This document shows positions 9,573 to 18,601 of a stretch of 64,000 nt of DNA, in pieces. The notes beneath the pieces were generated by a model. It had not been told where the DNA came from, made no database searches, and saw only the letters and a program-made list of their open reading frames with translations. Position 1 is the stretch's first letter; every line of letters begins with the position of its first letter. The stretch is taken from NCBI RefSeq assembly GCF_000376445.1, contig NZ_AQXI01000001.1, positions 2,069,690-2,133,689 of the forward strand. Direction: 5' to 3'. This DNA comes from Haladaptatus paucihalophilus DX253. GTDB lineage: Archaea; Halobacteriota; Halobacteria; Halobacteriales; Haladaptataceae. Both the position numbers and the translations under genes were made by a program.

Positions 9573-10673
9573 ATGAGCAATCGCGGAACGGAACTTCGTC
9601 TCGCCACGCGAGGGTCCGACCTCGCAATCCGACAGTCTGGGGAGGTAAAGGCGGCACTGGAAGACCGCCGGTTCTCGGTCGAACTGGTCGAAGTGGAGAC
9701 GACGGGTGATCAACTGGACGACGCACTCATAACGGAACTCGGGAAAACGGGCGCGTTCGTCCGTAATCTGGACCAAGAGGTGCTTGACGAGGAGGTGGAC
9801 GGCGCGATTCACTCCATGAAGGACATGCCGACCGACCACCCGGACGAACTGGTCGTCGCGGCCGTCCCCGAGCGTGCGAGCGCGAACGACGTGCTCGTGA
9901 CGCCGGACGGAAAGCCCATCGACGCGCTCCCGGATGGTGCCGTCGTCGGCACGTCCAGCCTTCGACGGAAGGCCCAACTGCTGAACTTCCGCCCCGACCT
10001 CACCGTCAAACCGCTCCGCGGCAACGTCGATACGCGAATCGAGAAACTGCTTGCCCCGGTCCTTCAGGCCGAACACGAGGAGCGAACCGAGGAGGAAAAG
10101 GAGCGAAAGGGCCACGTCGGGAAGAAAGACAGCTACGAGTTCCCGTACGACAAGACCATCGACGAGTGGTTCAACGACCTCTCGGAGGTCGAGCGTCGCG
10201 CGCTCGAACGCGACATCGAAACCGAATACGACGGCATCGTCCTCGCCGAAGCGGGCCTCCAACGGAGCGGCCTCGCCCATCACGTCGAGTACGACCGACT
10301 GCCGCCCAAGCAGTTCGTCCCCGCGCCGGGACAGGGCGCGCTGGCGGTCATGACGTTGGACGGCGAACTCGCACAGGACCTGCACACGGTTCTCGACCAC
10401 CCGCGAACGCGGGTCGAAACGACCGTCGAGCGGACGATTCTCCGCGAACTGAACGGCGGCTGTATCGCCCCCATCGGCGTTCACAGCATCATTCAGGGCG
10501 AAAACGTCCACGTCGAGGCGCAGGTGTTCAGTCAGGACGGCTCCGAGGTCATCTCGATAAAGCGCGACGTGCCGGTCGAAACGCACGTCACCGGCGCGAA
10601 GAAGGTGGCAGAAGAGCTCGCGGACCGCGGTGCCCGCGACCTCATCGCGGCGGCGCGCGAGGGGAGCGAATGA
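9573..10673 (+). CDS. hemC: Porphobilinogen deaminase (hydroxymethylbilane synthase)
   Basis: A 366-residue enzyme that joins four porphobilinogens into hydroxymethylbilane. The N-terminal LRLATRGSDLAIRQ, the DGAIHSMKDMP segment and the cofactor-attachment cysteine C297 in LNGGCIAPIGV are all present. A charged insertion around residues 168-205 (EEKERKGHVGKKDSYEFPYD) lengthens it relative to the roughly 310-residue bacterial enzymes; I believe this is common in haloarchaea. ATG 9573 is preferred over the in-frame GTG at 9564. The TGA overlaps the ATG of hemD (ATGA), indicating translational coupling. Confidence 0.95.
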   Translation: MSNRGTELRLATRGSDLAIRQSGEVKAALEDRRFSVELVEVETTGDQLDDALITELGKTGAFVRNLDQEVLDEEVDGAIHSMKDMPTDHPDELVVAAVPERASANDVLVTPDGKPIDALPDGAVVGTSSLRRKAQLLNFRPDLTVKPLRGNVDTRIEKLLAPVLQAEHEERTEEEKERKGHVGKKDSYEFPYDKTIDEWFNDLSEVERRALERDIETEYDGIVLAEAGLQRSGLAHHVEYDRLPPKQFVPAPGQGALAVMTLDGELAQDLHTVLDHPRTRVETTVERTILRELNGGCIAPIGVHSIIQGENVHVEAQVFSQDGSEVISIKRDVPVETHVTGAKKVAEELADRGARDLIAAAREGSE

Positions 10674-11410
10674 AGGTCGCCGTCTTCCGCCCGGACGACG
10701 AACGCCTCGACGAGGCGGTGGACCTGCTCGAATCGCTCGGTGCCGACCCCGTTCCCGACCCGATGCTCGCGGTCCGCCCGACCGATAACGCCCCGCAACA
10801 CGCGGAGTACGTCGTCCTGACGAGCAAGACCGGCGTCGAACTCGCCCACGAGGCCGGGTGGAGTCCGGACGGTGCGACCGTCTGTGCCATCGGCGAGCGC
10901 ACCGCCGCGACGCTCCGCGAGTACGGCTACGACGTGGATATCGTCCCCGATGAGTTCTCTTCGCGGGGATTGGTCGCAACCCTCGCCGACCGCGTGGACG
11001 GCAAATCGGTCGAGGTCGCACGGAGCGACCACGGGAGCGAGGTGCTGACCGACGGTCTCGCGGACGCCGGTGCGGACGTTCACGAAACGGTGCTGTACGA
11101 ACTCGTCCGTCCCGGGGGGTCGGGTCGCTCGGCGGAACTCGCCGCGGACGGCGACCTCGACGCCGCGCTGTTCACGTCCTCGCTCACCGTGTACCACTTC
11201 CTCGACGCCGCCGAGGAACGCGGAATCCGAGCGGAGGCCGTGGACGGTCTCGAAGACGCGACCGTCGGTGCCATCGGCGACCCGACGCACGATACCGCCA
11301 GCGAACTGGACATCCGCGTCGATGTCGTCCCGGAAACGGCCTCCTTCGACCGGTTGGCGCGCGAAGCGGTCGAACGCATTACCGACGGTGGCGACGAGGC
11401 TGAAGTTTAA
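10670..11410 (+). CDS. hemD: Uroporphyrinogen-III synthase
   Basis: A 246-residue protein of the HemD fold: two alpha/beta domains linked by beta-strands, with the diagnostic YVVLTSKTGVELAHEAG and GATVCAIGERTAATLREYG segments in the first half and AALFTSSLTVYHFLDAAEER in the second. It closes and inverts ring D of hydroxymethylbilane made by HemC to give uroporphyrinogen III. Sequence conservation in this family is low, but the position directly after hemC with a 4-bp ATGA overlap makes the call firm. The end of the gene contains the likely TATA element of the next gene. Confidence 0.93.
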   Translation: MKVAVFRPDDERLDEAVDLLESLGADPVPDPMLAVRPTDNAPQHAEYVVLTSKTGVELAHEAGWSPDGATVCAIGERTAATLREYGYDVDIVPDEFSSRGLVATLADRVDGKSVEVARSDHGSEVLTDGLADAGADVHETVLYELVRPGGSGRSAELAADGDLDAALFTSSLTVYHFLDAAEERGIRAEAVDGLEDATVGAIGDPTHDTASELDIRVDVVPETASFDRLAREAVERITDGGDEAEV

Positions 11411-11437
11411 ACCGGAAGCCGTGACAAGGACCTATCT

Positions 11438-12850
11438 ATGAGCGGCCCAGTTCCGGAATTGAGCGCGCGTGCGGCGGCCTGTGCGGACCGATTACGCGAC
11501 GCGGACGACGTACTGCTCGCCTCGCACATCGACGCCGACGGGTTGACGAGCGCGGCCATCGCATCATCCGCCCTCGAACGCGCGGGACTTCCGTTCGAAA
11601 CGGTGTTCTGCAAACAGCTCGACGCCGAGGCGCTCGCGGCAATCGCGGCGACCGACCACGAGACCGTCCTCTTCACCGACTTCGGCAGCGGGCAACTCGA
11701 CATCATCGCGGAACACGAGTCGGCGGGCGACTTCGAACCCGTCATCGCGGACCACCACCAACCGGCGGACGCGGACACGGAGTTCCATCTCAATCCGCTC
11801 CTGTTCGGTCTCGACGGCTCGTCCGAACTCTCGGGTGCTGGCGCAAGCTACGTCCTCGCCCGTGCCCTCGAACCCGACGCGGGAGACAACCGCGACCTCG
11901 CGGCGCTCGCCGTCGTCGGCGCTGTCGGCGACATGCAGATTTCGGACGGCGAACTCGTCGGCGCGAACACGGGTATCGTGGAGGAGGGAATCGACGCGGG
12001 CGTCGTCGAAACCGGCACCGACCTCGCGCTGTACGGCAAGCAGACGCGTCCGCTACCGAAACTGCTGGAGTACGCGACGGACGTGTACATCCCCGGCATC
12101 TCGAACGACCAGAACGGCGTCCTCAGGTTCCTCGATGGCGTCGGCATCGACCTCAAGGAGGACGGCGACTGGCGGCGCTGGGTCGATTTGACGGCCGACG
12201 AACGCCAGACCGTCGCCAGCGCGCTCGTCCAGCGCGCGATGCGGAAGGGCGTCTCGGCGAGCAAAATCGAGGGACTGGTCGGCACCACCTACACGCTCGC
12301 CGCGGAACCGGAGGGGACCGAACTCCGCGACGTGAGCGAGTTTTCCACTTTGCTCAACGCGACGGCGCGCTACGACCGGGCGGACGTCGGCCTCGCGGTC
12401 TGTCTCGGCGACCGCGAGGCCGCCTTGGAGCAGGCGCGGACGCTGCTGAAAAACCACCGACGAAACCTCTCGGAGGCCATCAGTTGGGTCCAATCGGAGG
12501 GCGTCACGAAGGAGGAACACGTCCAGTGGTTCCACGCGGAAGACCGGGTGCGCGAAACCATCGTCGGCATCGTGGCGGGCATGGCCGTCGGCGCGAACGG
12601 CATCGACCGGAACGTCCCGATTCTCGCCTTTGCCGAGAAGAACGACGAGGAGGTCAAAGTCTCCGCGCGCGGGACACCCGCCCTCACCCGGAAGGGTTTG
12701 GACCTCTCGGTCGTGATGAAAACGGCCTCTCAAGCCGTCGGCGGTGACGGCGGCGGCCACAACGTCGCGGCGGGTGCGACGGTTCCGAAAGGGAAAGAGG
12801 AGGCGTTCGTCGAACACGCTGACGAACTGGTCGGCGAGCAACTCGGGTAG
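11438..12850 (+). CDS. RecJ-like single-strand exonuclease (DHH family)
   Basis: A 470-residue DHH phosphoesterase: motif I as SHIDADGLTSA, the DHH motif at D105-H106-H107 (VIADHHQPAD), and a DHHA1 C-terminal domain ending in the substrate-binding GGDGGGHNVAAGA. The family includes bacterial RecJ, archaeal RecJ/GAN and some oligonucleotidases, all Mn/Mg-dependent; haloarchaea carry several paralogues and I cannot say which this is. TTTAAA about 27 nt before the ATG, at the hemD stop, suggests its own leaderless promoter. Likely role in replication or repair. Confidence 0.85.
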   Translation: MSGPVPELSARAAACADRLRDADDVLLASHIDADGLTSAAIASSALERAGLPFETVFCKQLDAEALAAIAATDHETVLFTDFGSGQLDIIAEHESAGDFEPVIADHHQPADADTEFHLNPLLFGLDGSSELSGAGASYVLARALEPDAGDNRDLAALAVVGAVGDMQISDGELVGANTGIVEEGIDAGVVETGTDLALYGKQTRPLPKLLEYATDVYIPGISNDQNGVLRFLDGVGIDLKEDGDWRRWVDLTADERQTVASALVQRAMRKGVSASKIEGLVGTTYTLAAEPEGTELRDVSEFSTLLNATARYDRADVGLAVCLGDREAALEQARTLLKNHRRNLSEAISWVQSEGVTKEEHVQWFHAEDRVRETIVGIVAGMAVGANGIDRNVPILAFAEKNDEEVKVSARGTPALTRKGLDLSVVMKTASQAVGGDGGGHNVAAGATVPKGKEEAFVEHADELVGEQLG

Positions 12851-12873
12851 GTTTTCGAACGCGATATCGGTGT

Positions 12874-13662
12874 TCAGTATTTCGCCGCCAGTTCCTCGAA
12901 CCGTTCGAGGTCGTGGCCGTGAAGCACGTCCGCGTCATGGACACGTTCGAGTTCCTTCAGGGTGTACAGGCTGTCTCGCCACGCGCGTTCGCTCCAGAGG
13001 AGGCCGGGACCGAGCGGCACCTCGTCGGCGTAGTTCGCATCGACGTAGGCTTCGTCGCCCGCGATGAGGAGCGTCCCGTCGTCCGTCTCGATTCGCGCGC
13101 CGAGCACGCCGGGCGTGTGTCCCGACAGGTGGTGGAGTTCGAACCCGTCGGCAATCGTGTGCGTGTTGCGGTGGACGATTTCCCAGTTCAAATCGCGGTC
13201 GAAATCCGATGCGAGGTAGGCTATCGACCCGTCGTCCGTCTTCGCGGAGTAGTAGGCGAACTTCAGTTCCTCCTCGTGCACGTAGATGGGGACGTCGCGG
13301 CCCTCGAACGCCCCGAGTTGTCCGGCGTGGTCGAGGTGGAGGTGACTCATCACGACGGCGTCGATGTCGTCGAGTTCGTATCCGGAATCCGCGAGGTCCC
13401 CTTCGAGCGGGTGCTCCTCGGCGTCGTAGGCTTCGAACGCGCCGTACAGCGGGTCGGGCCAGTACTCCGCGGCGTCCGTCGGGCACCCGGTGTCCCAGAG
13501 GAACGTTCCGGCATCCGTCTCGACGACGGCGTTCCAGACCACGAAGTCGATGCGTTCGTGGTCGGGGTTCGGGTTCTCTGCGCTCGCCATAGAATAGCCG
13601 TCGATGACGTAGGCGGTGTCGGCGCGAACGCGGCCGCGGTCGATGAGCGTGACTTCCGGCAT
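12874..13662 (-). CDS. Metallo-beta-lactamase-fold hydrolase, lactonase-like
   Basis: A 262-residue metallo-beta-lactamase-fold protein. The zinc motif is H107-L-H109-L-D111-H112, followed by HHLSGHTPG and LLIAGDEAY for the remaining ligands. The overall pattern (WDTGCPTDAAEYWPD, MSHLHLDHAGQLGAF) resembles the N-acyl-homoserine-lactone lactonase AiiA/AttM branch. Homoserine-lactone hydrolysis in an archaeon is not shown; other lactones or esters are equally possible. No signal peptide. It converges on the RecJ-like gene and is divergent from the small gene at 13762. Confidence 0.8.
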   Translation of the reverse strand: MPEVTLIDRGRVRADTAYVIDGYSMASAENPNPDHERIDFVVWNAVVETDAGTFLWDTGCPTDAAEYWPDPLYGAFEAYDAEEHPLEGDLADSGYELDDIDAVVMSHLHLDHAGQLGAFEGRDVPIYVHEEELKFAYYSAKTDDGSIAYLASDFDRDLNWEIVHRNTHTIADGFELHHLSGHTPGVLGARIETDDGTLLIAGDEAYVDANYADEVPLGPGLLWSERAWRDSLYTLKELERVHDADVLHGHDLERFEELAAKY

Positions 13663-13761
13663 ACCATGACCGTTGTTCCGTATGACATAATCTCTCTCGG
13701 TTTGGAGACTGTGACACTCGAATCGCCCGCATTTTTACTTCCTCCTCCCCACGTTCCAGTC

Positions 13762-14100
13762 ATGGCCGAATTCGATGCCGAGAAGTTCGAGGACAAGTAC
13801 GTCCATTACTTCAACGAACTTCAGCGCGGGTACAAGAACGCCTTCAACTACATGAACGAGCGGTACGATTCCAAACTCATCCACGCCATCGATCAGGAGG
13901 TGCTGAACGAGAGCGAGCCGTTCTACGAGGGGGACGGCGAGTTCCGCATCGAACTCCCCGAGAACCCGACCGACCGCGTGCGGAGCGTCGTCGTCGAGGC
14001 CGAGAAACTCGAAGAGACGCTTTCGGTGTACGTCGAGCGGTTGGAGTACGAACTGGCACGTGTGTTCGGATTCGACCCGACCGACCCGGACGAAAACTGA
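13762..14100 (+). CDS. Conserved haloarchaeal protein of unknown function
   Basis: A 112-residue acidic protein (MAEFDAEKFEDKYVHYF) with mostly helical character and no cysteine or metal motif. The segment LQRGYKNAFNYMNERYDS and the C-terminal VYVERLEYELARVFGFDP look like two amphipathic helices that could form a coiled coil or dimer. I recall this as a haloarchaea-restricted DUF (DUF5783-like), but the number is not certain. TTTTTAC about 27 nt before ATG 13762 supports a [15 protein letters not shown] at this codon. Confidence 0.7.
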   Translation: MAEFDAEKFEDKYVHYFNELQRGYKNAFNYMNERYDSKLIHAIDQEVLNESEPFYEGDGEFRIELPENPTDRVRSVVVEAEKLEETLSVYVERLEYELARVFGFDPTDPDEN

Positions 14101-14224
14101 CGACGCTTGCGGTTTTCTACCTCGTTGAAATCGCCGAAAAGTCACGACTCATCGGCGATTCGTGCCGGATTTCGACCGTGAGACAGTGGAAAGGCCTAAG
14201 GATGCTGGCACCATACTCCGACAC

Positions 14225-14584
14225 ATGAGTACCGAGACTCAGGAAGACGGAGACGACCTCGAAGAACGGGTCAGCAACTTCCTGCGCCGTAACTTCCCGC
14301 AGATTCAGATGCACGGCGGGAGTGCTGCAATCCAGCAGATCGACCGCGAAACCGGTGAAGTCACCATCATGCTGGGCGGTGCGTGCAGTGGTTGTGGCAT
14401 CTCCCCGATGACGATTCAGGCCATCAAGAGCCGCATGGTGAAAGAGATTCCCGAAATCAACAAAGTCATCGCGGAAACCGGTATGGGCGGCGATGGCGGA
14501 ATGGGCGGCGGTATGAGTCCGTCCTTCCCCGGCGAGTCGAGCGGGGACGACGAGGACGACGAAGGTCCGCAGGCTCCCTTCTAG
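14225..14584 (+). CDS. NifU C-terminal-domain iron-sulfur scaffold protein
   Basis: A 119-residue protein whose core is the NifU C-terminal domain: FLRRNFPQIQMHGGSAAIQQ followed by the cluster-binding C54-x2-C57 in GGACSGCGISPMTIQ. Such proteins hold or pass on [4Fe-4S] clusters. The last 35 residues are a Gly/Met-rich and acidic tail (GGDGGMGGGM) of unknown role, with no further cysteines. The gene ends before a T-rich tract that may terminate transcription. Confidence 0.88.
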   Translation: MSTETQEDGDDLEERVSNFLRRNFPQIQMHGGSAAIQQIDRETGEVTIMLGGACSGCGISPMTIQAIKSRMVKEIPEINKVIAETGMGGDGGMGGGMSPSFPGESSGDDEDDEGPQAPF

Positions 14585-14588
14585 TCCC

Positions 14589-14600
14589 GATATTTTTACC
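14589..14600 (+). terminator. Possible T-tract terminator
   Basis: A TATTTTTACCTTT tract follows the stop of the NifU-domain gene by five bases. T-runs are the usual archaeal termination signal. No hairpin precedes it. The assignment is by position only. Confidence 0.35.
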
Positions 14601-14665
14601 TTTCGGCCGATTCCAGGCGCTGAATCACGATATTTATCCCACCGGACGGTGTAGCAGGCGACAGT

Positions 14666-16168
14666 ATGACGAACGACGACGCCGCGGCGCAAAACGTCGT
14701 ATTCGTTGTGATGGACACGGTGCGTAAGGACCACCTCTCCGTCTACGGATACGACCGCCCGACGACGCCGGGCCTCGAACGGTTCGCGGAGGAAGCGACC
14801 GTCTTCGAGCAAGCGGTTTCTCCCGCTCCTTGGACCTTACCGGTGCATGCCTCCCTGTTCACTGGAATGTATCCCAGCGAACACGGCGCGAGCCAAGAAA
14901 ATCCCTATCTTGAGGGGGCGACGACGCTCGCACAGACCCTCTCCGCCGCCGGATACGACACGGCGTGTTACTCCTCTAACGCGTGGATTACGCCGTACAC
15001 GCACCTGACGGACGGCTTCGACGACCAAGACAACTTCTTCGAAGTGATGCCGGGGGACTTCCTCTCGGGCCCGATGGCGAAGGCGTGGAAGACGATGAAC
15101 GACAACGAGTCGCTTCGGAAGGTCGCCGACAAACTCGTCAGCCTCGGCAACGTGGCTCACGAGTATCTCGCCAGCGGCGACGGTGCGGACTCGAAGACGC
15201 CGCAGGTCATCGACCAGACCATCGAGTTCATCGACGACTCGGACGGCCCGTACTTTTCGTTCATCAACCTGATGGACGCCCACCTGCCGTACCATCCGCC
15301 CAAGGAGTACCGTGAGGAGTTCGCGCCTAACGTCGATTCGACGAAGGTGTGCCAGAACTCGAAGGAGTACAACTGCGGCGCGCGCGACATCAGCGACAAG
15401 GAATGGGGTGCGATTCAGGGCCTCTACGACGCCGAAATCCGCCACATCGACGACCAACTCCAGCGTCTCTTCTCGTGGCTCAAGGAGAACGACGAGTGGG
15501 ACGACACGATGGTCGTCGTCTGTGCGGACCACGGCGAACTGCACGGCGAACACGACCTGTATGGCCACGAATTCTGCATCTACGACCCGCTCGTCAACGT
15601 CCCGCTGATGGTCAAGCATCCCGAGATGGACCCCGGCGTGAGCGACGAACAGGTCGAACTCATCGACCTGTACCACACCGTCCTCGACCACACGGGCGTC
15701 TCCGGGTCGAACTCGACCCGACCGCTCGACGAGGCGCGGTCGCTTCTCAACGCGGACTACCGCTCGTTCGCCGAGGACGTGCCGGGCGACGGCGAGTGTG
15801 CGTTCGTGGAGTACTACCGTCCGGTGGTCGAACTGAAACAGCTGGAGGAGAAGGCGAAGCGCGCGAACATCACGCTGGACGAAAACTCGCGCTTCTACTC
15901 GCGGATGCGGGCCGCGCGGCGGCCGGACGCCAAATACATCCGCAACGAGCGCATCGAGGACGAGTTCTACAAACTGGACGACGACCCCGGCGAGTTGAAC
16001 GACGTAACGGGCGAGGGAACCGAGGAAGAGGTCGAACTCGAAGCCGCCCTCTCCGCGTTCGAGGAGACGGTCGGCGGCGAGTGGAAGGAGGTCTCCGACG
16101 ACGACGTGCTCGGCGACATGAGCGACGACGCCAAGGACCGACTCCAAGACCTCGGTTACATCGACTAA
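14666..16168 (+). CDS. Sulfatase/alkaline-phosphatase-superfamily hydrolase
   Basis: A 500-residue protein of the PF00884 superfamily. Metal-binding D17 lies in VVFVVMDTVRKDHLS; the nucleophile region is APWTLPVHASLFTGMYPSEH; further ligands are in CADHGELHGEHDLYGHE. The usual sulfatase Cys or Ser of CxPSR is replaced by threonine (T57 in TLPVH), so formylglycine cannot form; Thr nucleophiles occur in phosphotransferases of this fold such as LtaS. No signal peptide. TATTTAT about 30 nt upstream is a likely promoter. The next gene, a flippase-like membrane protein, starts one base after the stop, suggesting a joint envelope or glycan role. Confidence 0.85.
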   Translation: MTNDDAAAQNVVFVVMDTVRKDHLSVYGYDRPTTPGLERFAEEATVFEQAVSPAPWTLPVHASLFTGMYPSEHGASQENPYLEGATTLAQTLSAAGYDTACYSSNAWITPYTHLTDGFDDQDNFFEVMPGDFLSGPMAKAWKTMNDNESLRKVADKLVSLGNVAHEYLASGDGADSKTPQVIDQTIEFIDDSDGPYFSFINLMDAHLPYHPPKEYREEFAPNVDSTKVCQNSKEYNCGARDISDKEWGAIQGLYDAEIRHIDDQLQRLFSWLKENDEWDDTMVVVCADHGELHGEHDLYGHEFCIYDPLVNVPLMVKHPEMDPGVSDEQVELIDLYHTVLDHTGVSGSNSTRPLDEARSLLNADYRSFAEDVPGDGECAFVEYYRPVVELKQLEEKAKRANITLDENSRFYSRMRAARRPDAKYIRNERIEDEFYKLDDDPGELNDVTGEGTEEEVELEAALSAFEETVGGEWKEVSDDDVLGDMSDDAKDRLQDLGYID

Positions 16169-16169
16169 C

Positions 16170-17219
16170 GTGACGGACGAGTCGGCTCCGGACGGCGGGA
16201 AGGCGCTGTCCGCAGGACTGTCGGAGCGATTGGGGACCGGCAAGCTACTGCTGGGGTTCGTCGTCGCGGTCGTCCTCATCTACCTGCTCGTCGTCGCCTC
16301 CGGGTGGCGGCGGGTACTCGACACCTTGGAGGGCGCGGACTACACGTGGGTCTGGGTGGCGTGCCTTTCGACGTTTCTCGGCCTCGCCGCGTGGGGAAAG
16401 GCGTGGCAGATCGTCCTCGCGGTGCTCGACATCCAAGTCGAGTTTCGACGCCTCGTCGTCACCTACCTCGCGGCGACGTTCGCCAACTACGTCACCCCGT
16501 TAGGGCAGGCTGGCGGCGAACCGTTCATCGCCTACATCCTCTCGCGGGACACGGAGGCGAGTTACGAGGATAGCCTCGCCAGCGTCGTGACGGCGGACCT
16601 GCTCAACCTCCTGCCGTTCTTCAACTTCGCGGCGCTCGGCCTGAGCTACCTGCTCATCCGCGCGTCGCTCCCCGACAACGCGAAGACGCTCGCGCAGGGA
16701 CTCGTGGTGCTGGCGTTCGGCGTTCCGGCGATTGCGTACGTCGGATGGCGGTATCGACAGCGCGTCGAGGACCTCGTGATTCGACTCGCGGCACCGATTG
16801 CGACTCGCACGTCTCGCATCACTGTCGAGGGGATTCGAAAACGCATCGACCGCTTCTACAATTCCCTCGAACGAATCGCAAACGAGCCGCGCGAACTGCT
16901 GTTCGCGCTCGTCTTCTCGTACACCGGCTGGATTTTCTTCGCCCTGCCGCTGTACTTCGCGGGGCGGGCGCTCGGCCTGCCGCTCCCGCTGGTGCTCGTG
17001 CTCTTCATCGTTCCGGCGAGCACGTTGGCCGGACTGACGCCGACGCCGGGCGGACTTGCGGGCGTCGAGGCGGCGCTGACCGTCCTCATCGTCGCGCTCG
17101 TTCCGGCGATTCCGTGGAGTTCGGGCGTGGCCGCCGCCATCGTCTATCGCGTGGCGAGTTATTGGTTCGTCCTCCTCATCGGCGGCATCGCGTCGCTGTT
17201 CGTCATCATGCGCTCATAA
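16170..17219 (+). CDS. Flippase-like membrane protein (LPG synthase TM/UPF0104 family)
   Basis: A 349-residue protein with about eight membrane segments, beginning at a GTG that follows the sulfatase-family stop by one base. TFANYVTPLGQAGGEPFIAY and LAGLTPTPGGLAGVEAALT are the characteristic repeats of the lysylphosphatidylglycerol-synthase transmembrane/UPF0104 family. Archaeal relatives are linked to polyprenyl-linked glycan handling; no aminoacyltransferase domain is attached here. Coupling to the upstream hydrolase suggests a two-gene unit acting on lipid-linked or surface glycans. The exact substrate is inference. Confidence 0.85.
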   Translation: MTDESAPDGGKALSAGLSERLGTGKLLLGFVVAVVLIYLLVVASGWRRVLDTLEGADYTWVWVACLSTFLGLAAWGKAWQIVLAVLDIQVEFRRLVVTYLAATFANYVTPLGQAGGEPFIAYILSRDTEASYEDSLASVVTADLLNLLPFFNFAALGLSYLLIRASLPDNAKTLAQGLVVLAFGVPAIAYVGWRYRQRVEDLVIRLAAPIATRTSRITVEGIRKRIDRFYNSLERIANEPRELLFALVFSYTGWIFFALPLYFAGRALGLPLPLVLVLFIVPASTLAGLTPTPGGLAGVEAALTVLIVALVPAIPWSSGVAAAIVYRVASYWFVLLIGGIASLFVIMRS

Positions 17220-17237
17220 GACCCACCGCACTCCCTA

Positions 17238-17331
17238 CGTTCCGCACCTCTCGCGTTCTGCACTCCCACGTTCTGCACCTCTTACGTTCTGTACCTCTCG
17301 CGTTCTGCACCCCCACGTTCTGTCCTCTCTA
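17238..17331. repeat. Six degenerate 15-16 bp tandem repeats
   Basis: Six successive units of the type CGTTCTGCACCTCTCG begin at 17238, 17254, 17269, 17285, 17301 and 17316. They fill the gap between two convergent genes, and the last overlaps the stop codon of panE. Units differ at one to four positions. Confidence 0.85.
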
Positions 17332-18225
17332 CGGTCCGTTCTCCTGCTCCCACGCTTTTACGAGTCCGGCGAGCGTTCGGTTGACGGGCGTGTCGATATC
17401 CCGCTTTTCCCCGCGTGCGACGACGTAGCCGTTTATCGCGTCGATTTCGGTTCGGCGGCCCGCCTCGACGTCTTGGCGCATCGAGGAGGTGTTCGCGGCG
17501 GTCGCCTCGGCGACCGTCCGCACCGCCGCCACCGCGTCCTCGTCGGGTAGTTTGACGCCCTCCGCTCGGGCGACGGCGGCCGTTTCACGGGCTGCCGTCG
17601 CGGCGATTTCCTCTGCGTCGCCGGAGCGAAGCGCACCGTTTTCCACCCGTGCGAGGGCCGTCGTCGGGTTGATGCCCGCGTTCACGGCGAGCTTTTCCCA
17701 CAGCCGTCGGGGCATGTCGTCCGCGATGGTCGTCTCGATTCCTGCCGCGGAGAACGCGGTCCCGATGCGGTCGGCCGGGTCGGACTGCCCGCCGTCGCGT
17801 GCCCCGAGGACGACCTCGCCGATTCCGGTACATTCGACGCGGCCCGGTTCGGTCAGGACCGCACCGTAAGTCGCGGTTCCGGCGAGAACGGGGCAGTCGA
17901 GGTGCGCCGCAAGCAGGTCCTCGTTTCCCATCCCGTTCTGGAGCGACAGCACGGCGTCGAACTCGCCCGTCGCCAACTCGCGCGCGGCGGTTTCGGTGTG
18001 AAACGCTTTGACGGTCACGATGGCGCAATCGGCGCGGCGGTCGGTTCCGTCGGTGGTCGCGTCCGCCCCCACGAGGAAGTCGAATTCGCCCGCGACGGAG
18101 AGCCCGGATTCGCGGACGGCGGTCGCGTGCGGGTCGCGGGCGACGAGCGTCACCGCGTGTTCGCGGGCGAGCAGGCCGCCGACCAGCGTTCCGAGGCTTC
18201 CCGCACCGAACACGACGAAGTTCAT
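17329..18225 (-). CDS. panE: 2-dehydropantoate 2-reductase family protein
   Basis: A 298-residue NADP-dependent ketopantoate reductase-like enzyme: Rossmann motif GAGSLGTLVGG at residues 8-18, the conserved lysine-containing VTVKAFHTETAARELATGEF, LQNGMGNEDLL, and the C-terminal catalytic lysine region WEKLAVNAGINPTTALA. It would reduce 2-dehydropantoate to pantoate for coenzyme A; archaeal members can have other substrates. An upstream CTACTTTTTC tract about 27 nt before the start fits a leaderless transcript. The reading frame ends within the 16-bp tandem repeats. Confidence 0.88.
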   Translation of the reverse strand: MNFVVFGAGSLGTLVGGLLAREHAVTLVARDPHATAVRESGLSVAGEFDFLVGADATTDGTDRRADCAIVTVKAFHTETAARELATGEFDAVLSLQNGMGNEDLLAAHLDCPVLAGTATYGAVLTEPGRVECTGIGEVVLGARDGGQSDPADRIGTAFSAAGIETTIADDMPRRLWEKLAVNAGINPTTALARVENGALRSGDAEEIAATAARETAAVARAEGVKLPDEDAVAAVRTVAEATAANTSSMRQDVEAGRRTEIDAINGYVVARGEKRDIDTPVNRTLAGLVKAWEQENGP

Positions 18226-18277
18226 ACTCGACCGAGGAAGCGGTGGGTGAAAAAGTAGGGCGTCTGCCGGTGTCGTC

Positions 18278-18601
18278 TCAGTCTTCCGTCCAGTAGTAGA
18301 GGTCCTCTTTCGGCGCGCCGCAGTTGGGACAGGTGTTCGGCAGGTTGTCGTCCAAGTCGCCCATCTCGCCGCAGTCCGAACAGCGCCACATCAGTTCCGC
18401 TTCACCGAAATCGTGGCCAGCGCGTGCGTGACCGATGGAGAGTGCTTCGTAGCCCTCTCGTATCGTGACGTAGAACCCGTCCTCGTCGAACCCACGGATG
18501 GTACCGAGTTTGTTTCCGTCCTCGTCGTGAACCGGCTGTCCGAGTTCGACTTCTTCCACGTCGATATCCTCGTCCGGCGTCTCTCCTGAATCACTCACCA
18601 T
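18278..18601 (-). CDS. Small zinc-ribbon protein
   Basis: A 107-residue protein. The first 60 residues (VELGQPVHDEDGNKLGTIRG) resemble a PRC-barrel-like or SH3-like strand pair; the C-terminus is a rubredoxin-type zinc ribbon WRCSDCGEMGDLDDNLPNTC then PNCGAP, with two CxxC knuckles. Such small ribbons are common in haloarchaea and their partners are unknown. GATTTAAGG about 27 nt upstream of the ATG supports a [15 protein letters not shown]. It is divergent from the gene at 18773. Confidence 0.75.
   Translation of the reverse strand: MVSDSGETPDEDIDVEEVELGQPVHDEDGNKLGTIRGFDEDGFYVTIREGYEALSIGHARAGHDFGEAELMWRCSDCGEMGDLDDNLPNTCPNCGAPKEDLYYWTED

Noticed and set aside
12913..13680. Long + strand frame through the metallohydrolase gene, fused in frame to the gene at 13762
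   Set aside because: The upstream part is the complement of the metallohydrolase; the true small gene begins at ATG 13762 with its own TATA element.
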